Part shown: one piece after another, positions 1 to 9,723 of the stretch | How the letters are laid out: every line of letters begins with the position of its first letter | How positions within the stretch are numbered: position 1 is the first letter of the stretch | DNA from: JBBSHJ01 sp038253135 | GTDB lineage: Bacteria; Actinomycetota; Actinomycetes; Mycobacteriales; QHCD01 | DNA length: 64,000 nt | Reading direction: 5' to 3' | NCBI GenBank assembly: GCA_038253135.1 | Contig: JBBSHJ010000002.1 | Span: 1-64,000 of the forward strand | Made by a program: the position numbers and the translations under genes | The notes under the pieces: generated by a model | What the model was told of the DNA's origin: nothing | Databases searched by the model: none | What the model saw: the letters and a program-made list of their open reading frames with translations, nothing else

Positions 1-150
1 CCCCACCGGCATCAGCTACACCGACAAAGACGTCGCAGCACTACCCCTACGACGCCACGACTTCCACGGCGACTGGAACTACACACTGCTCCCAGCCGAC
101 ACGCCGACACCATCCTGAGTTATTTCGTCGCGGGCCCTTAGCCATCTGGC
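1..150 (+). mobile_element. 3' end of an insertion sequence (ISAzo13-like), cut by window start
   Basis: The window opens inside a transposase gene that stops at 118. The next ~30 bases before recognisable lipoprotein homology (from 153) should hold the terminal inverted repeat of the element. The exact end cannot be fixed because the other end lies outside the window. The junction with a headless lipoprotein copy supports insertion here. Confidence 0.55.
2..118 (+). CDS. ISAzo13-family-like transposase, C-terminal fragment (5' end outside window)
   Basis: Only the last 38 codons are present, read without a start from the window edge to TGA at 116-118. The peptide includes TGISYTDKDVAALPL followed by RRHDFHGDWNYTLLP. 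This strongly resembles the C-terminal signature of ISAzo13-type DDE transposases, which typically end in H-D-x-H-G-x-W-N-Y-T-L. The catalytic residues lie upstream and cannot be checked. The gene is probably intact outside the window, but this cannot be judged here. The family assignment rests on memory of the C-terminal motif. Confidence 0.6.
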   Translation, partial: PTGISYTDKDVAALPLRRHDFHGDWNYTLLPADTPTPS

Positions 151-152
151 GG

Positions 153-638
153 ACGGTCCGGGTGAGTCTGCGCCGGCCGCTGGGCCACCGGTCTCTGATC
201 GACGCGACGACCGGGCGAGCCGTCCCCGTATTGGACGCGGGTGATCTGTTGCGGCCGGTCTGGGTCCCGGCCGGCTTCGCGCCCGGCCAGGATTCAACGG
301 TGTCCGTCGTCGAAGGGGGAGAACCGACCGCGCCGGAGTGGTCGCAGCAGTGGGTGCGGCACGAAACATCGGGCACGAAGGCGTGCGCGACGACCTCGAT
401 TTCACTGATCGAGGGCTCCGGTCGCCGGTCGCACGACGAGGAGGGTGCGACCACGACCACGGTCACCATTCACGGGGCCCGTGCGACGGTCAGCCGGGCG
501 CCGCACGGCGTCGGGACCGTCATTCGTTGGCACCCCAGGCACGGGTGGTCCGTCGAGGTCGCCAACTATAAATCGTGTCGAGGCGGGTCGACGTTGCCGG
601 TGTCGACCTTGCTGCGCGTCGCCCGCAGTCTGCGGTAG
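153..638 (+). pseudogene. 5'-truncated paralogue of the downstream lipoprotein
   Basis: The reading frame from TVRV (codon at 153) to TAG at 636-638 aligns with the C-terminal part of the protein at 706-1663. Shared patterns are RPLGHRSLIDATT versus APLGSRTLIDAVT near the start, W(V/L)PAG(F/Y) in the middle and TLLRVARS at the end. The N-terminal half, including the lipoprotein signal, is absent, and the insertion-sequence end lies immediately upstream. A GTG at 162 could act as a start, but there is no ribosome-binding site and no export signal. I read this as a tandem copy beheaded by the insertion. Function of the family is unknown to me. Confidence 0.6.
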
Positions 639-705
639 CCGCGGACCCAACGCGATCGGCCGCGCGCGGCGTACCGTCTGCACACCGATCCGAAGGGCGA
701 CCGCC

Positions 706-1663
706 ATGTCCCGCATCATCCCCGTGCTCGCGGTCGCGGCTGTCGTGCTCGCCGGCTGCGGCACGCAGGGCGCCGGCACGGGCGGGACGGGTACGTCGTC
801 GTCGAGGGAAAGGGAGTCGCCGAGCAGCACCTCCGCGGGCGCTACAGCGGAGGAGAACCCGCCCTACAGTCCGGGTCAGACCCCGCCGACCTCGACCGGC
901 TCGGCTCCTACGCCGATCACGAGTGGCCCCGACGTCGGCATCTCCAGTGCCGTCGAGGCGACCGGCGGGGCGCTCGAACGCATTGCGGACGCGCGGACAG
1001 TCGGCCCCAGCCTGCTGGTCGGTTTCACCGGCGGCGCCTGCGACATCCGCTACCGGGCCGGCGTGCGGGAAACGACCGCGACCGTGACCGTCCGGTCACC
1101 GCCGTCGTCACACCAGCAACTGCAGCGCGGTCGGCTATTCACGGACGGTGCGGGTCGGGCTCGCCGCGCCGCTGGGCTCGCGGACGCTGATCGATGCGGT
1201 GACGCACAAGCCGGTGCCCGTGGTGGACGGGTCGCTGTTACTGGTGCCGGCGTGGCTGCCGGCCGGCTACAGCCCGAGCCGCGAGGAGCCGGCGTACGAC
1301 GCGACCGATCCGGCCGCCCGGGCCAGCTGGGCGTCGACATACCTGCACGTCCCGACCGGCCCGACCGATACCGCCGACCGGCACTGCCGTCCTGGACCGG
1401 CGGTGATCGAGACCGTCCAGGGCTTCGTTTCGGCCCGGGACGGCACGACGTCGCCTGCGCGGGTCGGAGCTGCCCGCGCCACCGTCTATCGCGCAGATGG
1501 TCCGACACTGACCGTCCGGTGGCATCCGCCGGACCATCCATCGGGGTGGATGGCCGAGGTCACCGCGTTTCCGGGCTGCGTGGGAGACGCCATGCCGACG
1601 CTCGGCACGCTGCTCCGGGTCGCCCGGAGCATGACGTCGCCGGACGCGGCGTCGGGCAAGTAG
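706..1663 (+). pseudogene. Secreted lipoprotein of unknown function, apparent frameshift
   Basis: ATG at 706 starts a lipoprotein signal peptide with lipobox LAGC (Cys20), then a Ser/Thr/Pro-rich linker of about 60 residues. The frame holds sense up to about 1085-1118 (FTGGACDIRYRAG, then TVTVRSPPSSH). From there homology to the upstream copy continues in the next frame (NCSAVGYSRT, then APLGSRTLID) to TAG at 1661-1663. One indel between about 1085 and 1118 joins the two parts. Both conserved cysteines (CDIRY and NCSAVGY) would lie in one domain of the repaired product, about 318 residues. Either a natural frameshift or a sequence error. No family name recognised. Confidence 0.6.
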
Positions 1664-1690
1664 CGCGCATCATCACCGCGCATCATCACA

Positions 1691-1734
1691 TCGGGGAGGA
1701 TCCAGGTCGCCCGAACGACCACGATCCTCCCCGA
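1691..1734. terminator. Bidirectional terminator hairpin
   Basis: A perfect 12-bp inverted repeat (arms 1691-1702 and 1723-1734, core CGGGGAGGATC) encloses a second 5-bp stem (GGTCG/CGACC, 1705-1709 and 1716-1720). It lies between the converging lipoprotein gene (ends 1663) and the GH85 gene (ends 1764), so it can serve both strands. No T-run, as is common in high-GC actinobacteria. Confidence 0.65.
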
Positions 1735-1763
1735 ACCGCGTTTCGAGCCGGCACCGAGCGTGC

Positions 1764-3686
1764 TCAGCCGAGACTGACCGAGCCGGCCGGGCCGGGCCGG
1801 CCGTCGGCCGCGATCGGGACGACCTGGATCGTCGTCGCCCAGGCCGGGACGGCCCAGGCGTAGTAGGCATGGGCCGTGGTCGCGCCGAGCCAGGCCCGCC
1901 GCCCGACCGCGACGGCCTTGACGTCGTACCGCACCCCGTTGGTGCCGTCCCACGCGATCCGCGCGCCGGCCCCGGATGCGTCGCGGCGGACGGCCACGCC
2001 GGTCGGCGCGGCCGGCAGTCGGGTGCCCGGAACGAGCACCGCGAGCCGGCCCACCAGGATGTCGACGGCCCCGCCGGTGGCGTCCATGCGCAGGCCGACG
2101 CGGGAGAGGGTGCGGCTGCGGTACGCCGTCAACCCGGCGACGAGCAGCGTCCAGTCGCCGCCGGCGGCGCCCAGCGGCACGACGGCGTCGGTCTCTGGAT
2201 CGTCGGCGAATCGCAGCACCGCCGAGAGGCGGACCGGTCCTGAGGCGCTTCGCGTGACGATCTCGAGCCGGGCGCCCAACGGAATGCGAGCCCGGGCGGC
2301 GTAGAGCGGGATCGTCGTCGCGCCATCGAGCGTCCCGCTGATCGCCAGCGACGAGCCGCCGTGGAAGGGCTGCGCGAAGTCGTAGTCGACGGCGAGCTCG
2401 GCGCCGTCGACGATGAAGCGCCAGGTCGGCAGGATGTCCTGCGCCGACAGGTTGTTCCAGTCGCCGGTGTTGAGGACCTGCCCGTTGTCGGCCCAGCGAT
2501 GCCCGCGGCCGGTGCAGAACGTCGTGGTGAAGGGCAGCGTCGTAATCACGGTGTGCTCGCCGACTTCGGACGAGACGCCCTTCCAGCCGTCGGCGTCGGT
2601 CGTCGTCGTCGCCGGGTCGCCGTCGGCACCGACCCAGAAGCGCCGGTCCCGCGCGGCGTAGGCGGACTTGTCGTCGGTGCTGGTGAGGCTGAAGTCCGGG
2701 CGATAAAGGCCGACCGATACCCCGGTGGCCCCGATCGCCGGAAACAACGCGTCGAAATCCGGCTGCACGCCGAACTGGCGATATCCGGTGTCGACGGCGA
2801 AGAACAGGTCGCCGGGATCACGGCCCATGCCACGGGCATAGGACGCGGAGGCAGGAATATCGGACAGACCCCAGCGGAAATCGACGAACATCTCGTCCGC
2901 GGTGGCGAAGAACGCGTCATTCTCGGAATCGAGAGCACCCTGCCAGCCGACGGAGCCGCTCTCGGTCATGGCGTCGTACCAGATCACCGTCGTGCCGGTG
3001 GCCTTCAATGCCGTGACGAAATGCAGCACCTGCGTCGCCAGCGCGGTATCCGCACCGTCGGTCTCCTGATTGATGAACCAGCCGTCGAACCCGAAATAAG
3101 TCGCCACCTCGGCCAGCTTCGCCGCACCCGGATAGCTGCCGTCGGCGGCCGGCGCCGTCAGCTGCCGCACCCAGTCGATTTCGCCGCCGTAGACGACCGG
3201 TGGGAAGAAGATCGTGCCGCAGACCGGCACGCCGTTGCGATGCGCCGCGTCCGTGACCGTCGGATTGGGCGCGAGGATGATGCCCTCGCTCGCCGAGCCG
3301 CCCCAGAAGACGAGCGTGTCGACGTATTGCCAGAACTCCGCCGTGTAGTAGTCGAACTCCGCGGAGCCCTGCGACGGATTGCCGTCGGTGTTGGCGAAGA
3401 CCGACAGGTTCATCACGCGGCGGGCACGGGCGTCGGGATTGGCGATCGTCTGCGTGTCGACGATCCGGCGGGCGAGGGGGGTGGTCGACCGGTTGTACGC
3501 CGCATCCGGATCAGCGCCGGGTGTCCACGCGAGGAAGTCGAGCGGATGCCAGTTGGCGGCGTAGGGCTGGCCGGCCCCGGTGACGACGGCGCGCGGACGG
3601 GGCGCGGCGGCGACCCGGCCGGCGACGAGCGTGCCCGCGGTGGCGGCGCTCACGGCGCCGAAGGTACGACGGCTGATCGGACGCAT
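1764..3686 (-). CDS. Secreted GH85 endo-beta-N-acetylglucosaminidase
   Basis: Predicted product 640 aa. It cleaves the GlcNAc-beta-1,4-GlcNAc core of N-glycans or related oligosaccharides outside the cell. The N-terminus MRPISRRTFGAVSAA is a Tat-type signal with a twin arginine. The catalytic region holds the family signature FDGWFINQETDG (about 200-211), where Asn206 and Glu208 match the Asn/Glu pair of GH85. FWGGSASEGI and TVIWYDAMT are further barrel strands. The last ~150 residues look like beta-sandwich/fibronectin-like domains. ATG 3686 is chosen over upstream starts because AAGGAGAG lies just before it and the signal peptide begins there. It is divergent from the MerR gene and convergent with the lipoprotein gene. 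The family call is firm; the substrate is inferred. Confidence 0.85.
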   Translation of the reverse strand: MRPISRRTFGAVSAATAGTLVAGRVAAAPRPRAVVTGAGQPYAANWHPLDFLAWTPGADPDAAYNRSTTPLARRIVDTQTIANPDARARRVMNLSVFANTDGNPSQGSAEFDYYTAEFWQYVDTLVFWGGSASEGIILAPNPTVTDAAHRNGVPVCGTIFFPPVVYGGEIDWVRQLTAPAADGSYPGAAKLAEVATYFGFDGWFINQETDGADTALATQVLHFVTALKATGTTVIWYDAMTESGSVGWQGALDSENDAFFATADEMFVDFRWGLSDIPASASYARGMGRDPGDLFFAVDTGYRQFGVQPDFDALFPAIGATGVSVGLYRPDFSLTSTDDKSAYAARDRRFWVGADGDPATTTTDADGWKGVSSEVGEHTVITTLPFTTTFCTGRGHRWADNGQVLNTGDWNNLSAQDILPTWRFIVDGAELAVDYDFAQPFHGGSSLAISGTLDGATTIPLYAARARIPLGARLEIVTRSASGPVRLSAVLRFADDPETDAVVPLGAAGGDWTLLVAGLTAYRSRTLSRVGLRMDATGGAVDILVGRLAVLVPGTRLPAAPTGVAVRRDASGAGARIAWDGTNGVRYDVKAVAVGRRAWLGATTAHAYYAWAVPAWATTIQVVPIAADGRPGPAGSVSLG

Positions 3687-3865
3687 GCGACTCTCCTTCG
3701 GCGCACGGGCGGCGTACGGCCCGCTCTGGCCCAAGACCGTACCTGGCCGACACGCTCCACGAGATGCGCCGAACGGGGCGTCGCGAGAGTGCAGATTTGC
3801 CGGCATCGCGCCACCGACGATCGGGCAAAGCTGCCCACTCGGCCAGAGCCTTGACAGATCCTTGG

Positions 3866-3871
3866 TAAGGT
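3866..3871 (+). promoter_or_regulatory. -10 element of MerR gene (leaderless)
   Basis: TAAGGT lies 8 nt before the ATG at 3880, the usual arrangement for leaderless actinobacterial transcripts. A TTGACA at 3851-3856 is only 9 bp upstream of it, too close to be its -35. Confidence 0.45.
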
Positions 3872-3879
3872 TTGCGGCG

Positions 3880-4414
3880 ATGGACGGACTCACGATCCAG
3901 CAGGCGGCCCGAACCGCCGGCTGGAGCCCGCGGATGCTGCGCTACATCGGCGAGCTCGGCCTGGTCGAGGCGGGGCGGAACGCGGCCGGGTACCGGATCT
4001 ACGGCGCGGAGCAGCTGCAACGGCTGCGCACCCTGCGCGAGCTGCTGACCGAGCACGGCATCGCCCTCGGCGACGTCGGGTTCGCCCGGCGGCTGGCCGA
4101 CGAGAAGGGACTGGGGGAGGCCGTGCGCGGCTGGCTCGCGGCGCTGCCGTCCCGTCCCGACGACGTACCCGCTCCGGACTGGCTGGCCTTCGAGCAGCGC
4201 AAGCACGAGCGCCTGCTGGCCAGCCTGGGAGAGCCGGCTCCGCACAGCGATCACCTCGCCCGGCGTCCGCCGATGCCCCGGGCCAGGCCGCGCACCGGCA
4301 ACCGGACCGCCGGCGCCGCTGCGCACGCCCCGACCGCCACGCACACCCCTACTAGCCCAACCCCTACTAGCCCAACCTCTACTAGCCAACCTCTACTACA
4401 CAGGGAGATTCCGC

Positions 4415-4431
<17 letters not shown>
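3880..4431 (+). CDS. MerR-family transcriptional regulator
   Basis: Product 183 aa. Residues 1-70 form a MerR winged-helix domain (LTIQQAARTAGWSPRMLRY, then GYRIYGAEQLQRL). A short middle helix region follows, then a low-complexity Ala/Thr/Pro/Ser tail encoded by a 15-bp tandem repeat. The effector domain is too short to suggest a ligand; no metal-binding Cys pattern is seen. Start: ATG 3880 fits the domain start and a leaderless -10. The gene runs 17 bp into sahH, so the two are probably co-transcribed, and it may regulate methyl-cycle genes (inference). The C-terminal tail is probably not conserved because the repeat array shifts phase within it. Confidence 0.75.
4346..4403 (+). repeat. 15-bp tandem direct repeats upstream of sahH
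   Basis: Two identical units CCCCTACTAGCCCAA (4346-4360, 4361-4375), a 14-nt variant CCTCTACTAGCCAA (4376-4389) and a fourth degenerate unit CCTCTACTACACAG (4390-4403). They end at the sahH ribosome-binding site and also encode the tail of the MerR protein. Confidence 0.85.
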
Positions 4432-5884
<1,453 letters not shown>

Positions 5885-6016
5885 GTCGGTGAGAGCCCGC
5901 GCAGCTTCCCCGCCCCCGCCGTTGACCGGTCACATATGGCTGCCCCGATCGGCGTGTCGGCAACCAAAAGTGACCACTCGACACGGGCGGCGGGCCGTCG
6001 CCCTATCCAGGGTGGG

Positions 6017-7276
6017 ATGACCGTGGCTGAGCCCGACCTCGTCGCCTCGGGAACGGCCCGGGTCGAATGGGCTGATCGCGCGATGCCCGTGCTGCGCGAG
6101 ATCCGGTCCCGCTTCGCGGCGGAGCGGCCGCTCGCGGGCAAGCGGGTGGCAATGTGCATGCACGTCACCGCCGAGACCGCCAACCTCGCCCGCACCTTGG
6201 CCGCGGGCGGGGCGACGGTGGCCCTCGCGGCCTCCAACCCGCTCTCGACCCAGGCCGATACGGCCGCCGCCCTCGGCGCGGCGTACGACGTCGGCGTCTT
6301 CGCCGGCGACCCGACCGACGCGGACATGGCGACGTACTACAAGAACATCCACGCCGCGCTCGACGTCGGCCCGCACCTCGTGCTCGACGACGCGTGCGAC
6401 CTGATCACCACGCTGCACACCGAGCGCACCGCCCTGATCGACGACGTCATCGGCGGTTGCGAGCAGACCACCACCGGGCTGGTGCGGCTGCGGGCGATGC
6501 ACCGGTCCGGGGCGCTGCGGATCCCGGTCGTCGACGTCGGCAGCAGCGGCACCAAGCAGCTGTTCGACAACACGTACGGCACCGGGCAGTCGGTGCTGGA
6601 GGCCGTGCTGCACGCGAGCAACCTGCTGCTCGCCGGGCGGACGGTGGTCGTCGCCGGCTACGGCTACTGCGGCCGTGGCGTTGCCGCCCGGGCGGCCGGA
6701 CTCGGGGCGTCCGTGATCGTCACGGAGATCGATCCGCTGCGAGCGCTCGACGCCACGCTGAACGGGTTCACCGTGCTGCCGATGGACGATGCGGCGCGGC
6801 GGGGCGACGTGATCATCACGGTGACCGGGAACCGCGACGTCGTCACGACCGAGCACCTCGCGCTCGTGCGGGACGGCGCCGTTCTTGCCAACGGCGGTCA
6901 CTTCGATGTCGAGATCGACGTCCGCGCCCTCGCCGCTGCGGCGGTCGAGGTACGTCGCGACGTCCGGCCGGGCGCCGACGAATACGTCCTCGCCGACGGC
7001 CGGCGGGTGCTGCTGCTCGCCTCCGGCCGGGTCGCCAACCTCGGCGCCGGCGAGGGTCACCCGCCGGACGTCATGGATCTGGCCTTCGCCGACCAGGCGC
7101 TCGCGACCGAGTGGCTTGCCGGCGCCGGCGGCTCGCTCGAGGCGGGCGTCTACGACGTACCCGCGGAGATCGACGCCGCCGTCGCGCGCGGCAAGCTCGG
7201 CGCCATGTCGATCGGAATCGACACGCCCACCGACAGCCAGATCGCCTACCTCGACGCGTGGGAACAGGGCAGCTGA
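6017..7276 (+). CDS. Second, short-type SahH-like hydrolase
   Basis: Product 419 aa from ATG 6017. GTG 6023 is an alternative with better spacing from AGGGTGGG. It is a complete SahH fold: LDDACD 123-128, CEQTTTG 148-154, TKQLFDN 179-185, NAD site GYGYCGRG 214-221, GGHFDVEID 293-301, and a conserved ADGRRVLLL...NLGAGEGHP block. Unlike sahH next door, it lacks the ~40-residue insertion and the C-terminal KPDHYRY. GYGxCGRG is typical of archaeal/Thermotoga-like SahH, some of which prefer S-inosylhomocysteine. It is not a recent duplicate of sahH. It lies between sahH and mtrA, where other actinobacteria often have tmk. Hydrolase activity is likely; the substrate is open. Confidence 0.8.
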   Translation: MTVAEPDLVASGTARVEWADRAMPVLREIRSRFAAERPLAGKRVAMCMHVTAETANLARTLAAGGATVALAASNPLSTQADTAAALGAAYDVGVFAGDPTDADMATYYKNIHAALDVGPHLVLDDACDLITTLHTERTALIDDVIGGCEQTTTGLVRLRAMHRSGALRIPVVDVGSSGTKQLFDNTYGTGQSVLEAVLHASNLLLAGRTVVVAGYGYCGRGVAARAAGLGASVIVTEIDPLRALDATLNGFTVLPMDDAARRGDVIITVTGNRDVVTTEHLALVRDGAVLANGGHFDVEIDVRALAAAAVEVRRDVRPGADEYVLADGRRVLLLASGRVANLGAGEGHPPDVMDLAFADQALATEWLAGAGGSLEAGVYDVPAEIDAAVARGKLGAMSIGIDTPTDSQIAYLDAWEQGS

Positions 7277-7346
7277 GGAGCCCAGCATCGCAACTGGTGG
7301 GCCGACTTGCGCCCTGGATTCGCCAACGGGTGGCAGCATAGGCGCC

Positions 7347-8021
7347 ATGAAGGGTCGCGTACTCATCGTCGACGACGATTCCCCCCTCGCCGAGATGCTT
7401 GGCATCGTGCTCGCCAGCGAGGGTTTCGACACGTCGCACGTCGAAGACGGTTCCAAAGCGCTCGATGCCTTCCGCGACATGCGGCCCGATCTCGTGCTGC
7501 TGGACCTGATGCTGCCCGGAATGAGCGGGATCGACGTCTGCAAGGCGATCCGCGCCGAGTCCGGCGTACCGATCGTGATGCTCACCGCGAAGACCGACAC
7601 GGTGGATGTCGTGCTCGGGCTCGAGTCCGGCGCGGACGACTACGTGGTGAAGCCGTTCAAGCCGAAGGAGCTCGTCGCGCGGGTCCGCGCCCGGGTCCGC
7701 CGGCGCGACGAGGGCACCGACGAGACGATCACGATCGCCGATCTGGTGATCGACGTGCCGGGGCACACCGTCACGCGCGATGGTCAGCCGATCAGCCTGA
7801 CGCCGCTGGAGTTCGACCTGCTGCTCGCCCTCGCCCGCAAGCCGCGCCAGGTCTTCACCCGCGAGGTCCTGCTCGAGCAGGTGTGGGGATACCGGCACGC
7901 CGCCGATACCCGCCTGGTCAACGTGCACGTGCAGCGGTTGCGGTCCAAGATCGAGCACGACCCAGAAAACCCCGGCGTCGTGATGACGGTGCGAGGGGTC
8001 GGTTACAAGGCCGGCGGATAG
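7347..8021 (+). CDS. mtrA: Response regulator MtrA
   Basis: Product 224 aa, OmpR/PhoB type. Receiver domain 1-120 with acidic pocket Asp9-Asp11, phosphoacceptor Asp53 in LLDLMLPG, the TAK switch near 80 and KPF near 103. The winged-helix DNA-binding domain (about 130-222) ends in VRGVGYKAG. MtrA controls cell-wall, division and osmotic genes in actinobacteria. It is followed by mtrB after 10 nt and lpqB, the canonical operon. Start ATG 7347 fits the conserved MKGRVLIVDDD. Confidence 0.96.
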   Translation: MKGRVLIVDDDSPLAEMLGIVLASEGFDTSHVEDGSKALDAFRDMRPDLVLLDLMLPGMSGIDVCKAIRAESGVPIVMLTAKTDTVDVVLGLESGADDYVVKPFKPKELVARVRARVRRRDEGTDETITIADLVIDVPGHTVTRDGQPISLTPLEFDLLLALARKPRQVFTREVLLEQVWGYRHAADTRLVNVHVQRLRSKIEHDPENPGVVMTVRGVGYKAGG

Positions 8022-8031
8022 CGCCGGCGGA

Positions 8032-9723
8032 TTGGTCGCCTCGGTGAATAAGGTCCGCGCGGCGCTGCGGACGATCGGACGGTTGCTCGCCCCTCCGGTG
8101 CGGGTCTGGCGGCGGTCGCTGCAGGTGCGCGTCGCGGCGATCACCGCGCTGACCTCGGCGATCGTCGTGGTCGCGGTCGGGATCGTCCTGCTCGACCAGA
8201 TCGGCAGCAAGCTGATGGAGGGCAAGCAACGGGCCGCGCTCGCCGAGGCCGACAACGGATTGCGCATCGCCTACGAGCAGATGGGCACGGTGTCCTCCGA
8301 CAGTCCGGATGCCGTCAAGCAGGCGCTCGGATCGGTGGCCACCAACCTGGCCGGCAAGGCCAGCAACGCCGGTGTCTTCTGGGTCACGATCGTCCCCGAC
8401 TCCTCGAGGTATGGACCGGCACAGCACACCGGGGACATCGATCCGTCCACGATCCCGAAGGCCCTGCGCACGGCCGTCGACACGACCGGCCGGGCCTACC
8501 AGTACGCGCCCATCACCGGCCTGCCGAGCGGGCAGTCGAGCGCGTTGGTGGTCGGCGAGCGGGCACTGACCGCGGTCGGAAATTTCGACGTGTTCTACGT
8601 CTTCTCCCTGCAGAACGAGCGGCAGACGCTCTCCGTCGTGCAGCGGACCGTGTCCGTCGCCGGACTGGTCCTGGTGCTGCTCGTCGCGGCCATCGCCGCG
8701 GTCGTGACCCGGCTGGTCGTCGGACCGGTACGGCACGGTGCGCGGATCGCCGAGCGGCTCGCCGCCGGGCACCTCGATGAACGGATGCGGGTCCACGGTA
8801 CCGACGACCTGGCCCGACTCGCCACGTCGTTCAACCGGATGGCCGGCAGCATGGCCCAGCAGATCACCGAGCTCGAGGAGCTGTCCGTGCTGCAGCGGCG
8901 GTTCACCAGTGACGTGTCGCACGAGTTGCGTACGCCGGTCACCACGGTCCGGATGGCGGCCGACGTGCTGTACGCCGAGCGGGGGCGCCTGCCGAAGGGG
9001 CTGGCGCGCACCGCCGAGCTGCTGCAGGCCGAACTCGACCGCTTCGAGGGCCTGCTGGCCGACCTGCTCGAGATCAGCCGGCACGATGCCGGCGCGGTCG
9101 AACTGCTGCCGGAGGCCACGGACATGTCGCTCGTCGTCCGGGACAGCGTCGATGCGGTCGCCACCCTGGCCGCGAGCGTGGGCAGCGAGATCCGGACCCG
9201 AATGCCCGGGACGCCGGTCATCGCCGAGATCGACCCGCGCCGGATCGCCCGGATCCTGCGCAACCTGCTCAGCAACGCGATCGAGCACGGCAACGGCGGC
9301 CCGATCGACATCGTCCTCGCCGGCGACGACCGCACGGTGACGATCACGGTCCGCGATCGCGGCGCCGGTTTCCGTCCCGGCGACGCGGACCGCGTCTTCG
9401 ATCGCTTCTGGCGCGCCGATCCGGCCCGCCGGCGCCGTACCGGCGGTGCGAGCAGCGGGCTCGGCCTCGCCATCAGCCTCGAGGACGCGCGGCTGCACAG
9501 CGGGGGGCTGGACGCGTGGGGCGGCCGGCCGGGCATGGGCGCGCAGTTCCGCCTGACGCTGCCGGCCCGGGCCGGGATCCCGCCCGGCGATCCGCTGCTG
9601 CCCCTGATCCCTGCGGACGTCGGGCGCCCCGGGCTGCAATCGGCCCGTGCGGCGCCGGCTGCGCCGCGCGCCCCGGCCGAGGACGGCTCCGCCGCGCGGG
9701 CCCGGGAGGTGGAGTCACGGTGA
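8032..9723 (+). CDS. mtrB: Sensor histidine kinase MtrB
   Basis: Product 563 aa from TTG 8032; GTG 8044 is also possible. Order: cytoplasmic N-tail, TM1 about 33-55, extracellular sensor domain about 56-205, TM2 about 206-230, HAMP, dimerisation domain with phospho-His297 in SDVSHELRTP, then HATPase with NLLSNAIEHG (N box), DRGAGF (G1) and GLGLAI (G2). A Pro/Ala-rich C-terminal tail follows. It phosphorylates MtrA and acts at the septal membrane. Its stop overlaps the lpqB start (GTGA), so translation is coupled. Confidence 0.95.
   Translation: MVASVNKVRAALRTIGRLLAPPVRVWRRSLQVRVAAITALTSAIVVVAVGIVLLDQIGSKLMEGKQRAALAEADNGLRIAYEQMGTVSSDSPDAVKQALGSVATNLAGKASNAGVFWVTIVPDSSRYGPAQHTGDIDPSTIPKALRTAVDTTGRAYQYAPITGLPSGQSSALVVGERALTAVGNFDVFYVFSLQNERQTLSVVQRTVSVAGLVLVLLVAAIAAVVTRLVVGPVRHGARIAERLAAGHLDERMRVHGTDDLARLATSFNRMAGSMAQQITELEELSVLQRRFTSDVSHELRTPVTTVRMAADVLYAERGRLPKGLARTAELLQAELDRFEGLLADLLEISRHDAGAVELLPEATDMSLVVRDSVDAVATLAASVGSEIRTRMPGTPVIAEIDPRRIARILRNLLSNAIEHGNGGPIDIVLAGDDRTVTITVRDRGAGFRPGDADRVFDRFWRADPARRRRTGGASSGLGLAISLEDARLHSGGLDAWGGRPGMGAQFRLTLPARAGIPPGDPLLPLIPADVGRPGLQSARAAPAAPRAPAEDGSAARAREVESR

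Noticed and set aside
445..1863. 472-codon frame through the lipoprotein gene
   Set aside because: Only the part from 706 to about 1085 has lipoprotein sense. The rest is off-frame from the homologous domain.
3851..3856. TTGACA upstream of the MerR gene as a -35
   Set aside because: Only 9 bp from the TAAGGT -10; spacing is wrong for a sigma-70-type promoter.
4346..4414. SAH/SAM riboswitch before sahH
   Set aside because: No conserved riboswitch core or pairing is visible; the space is a simple direct repeat inside the MerR gene.
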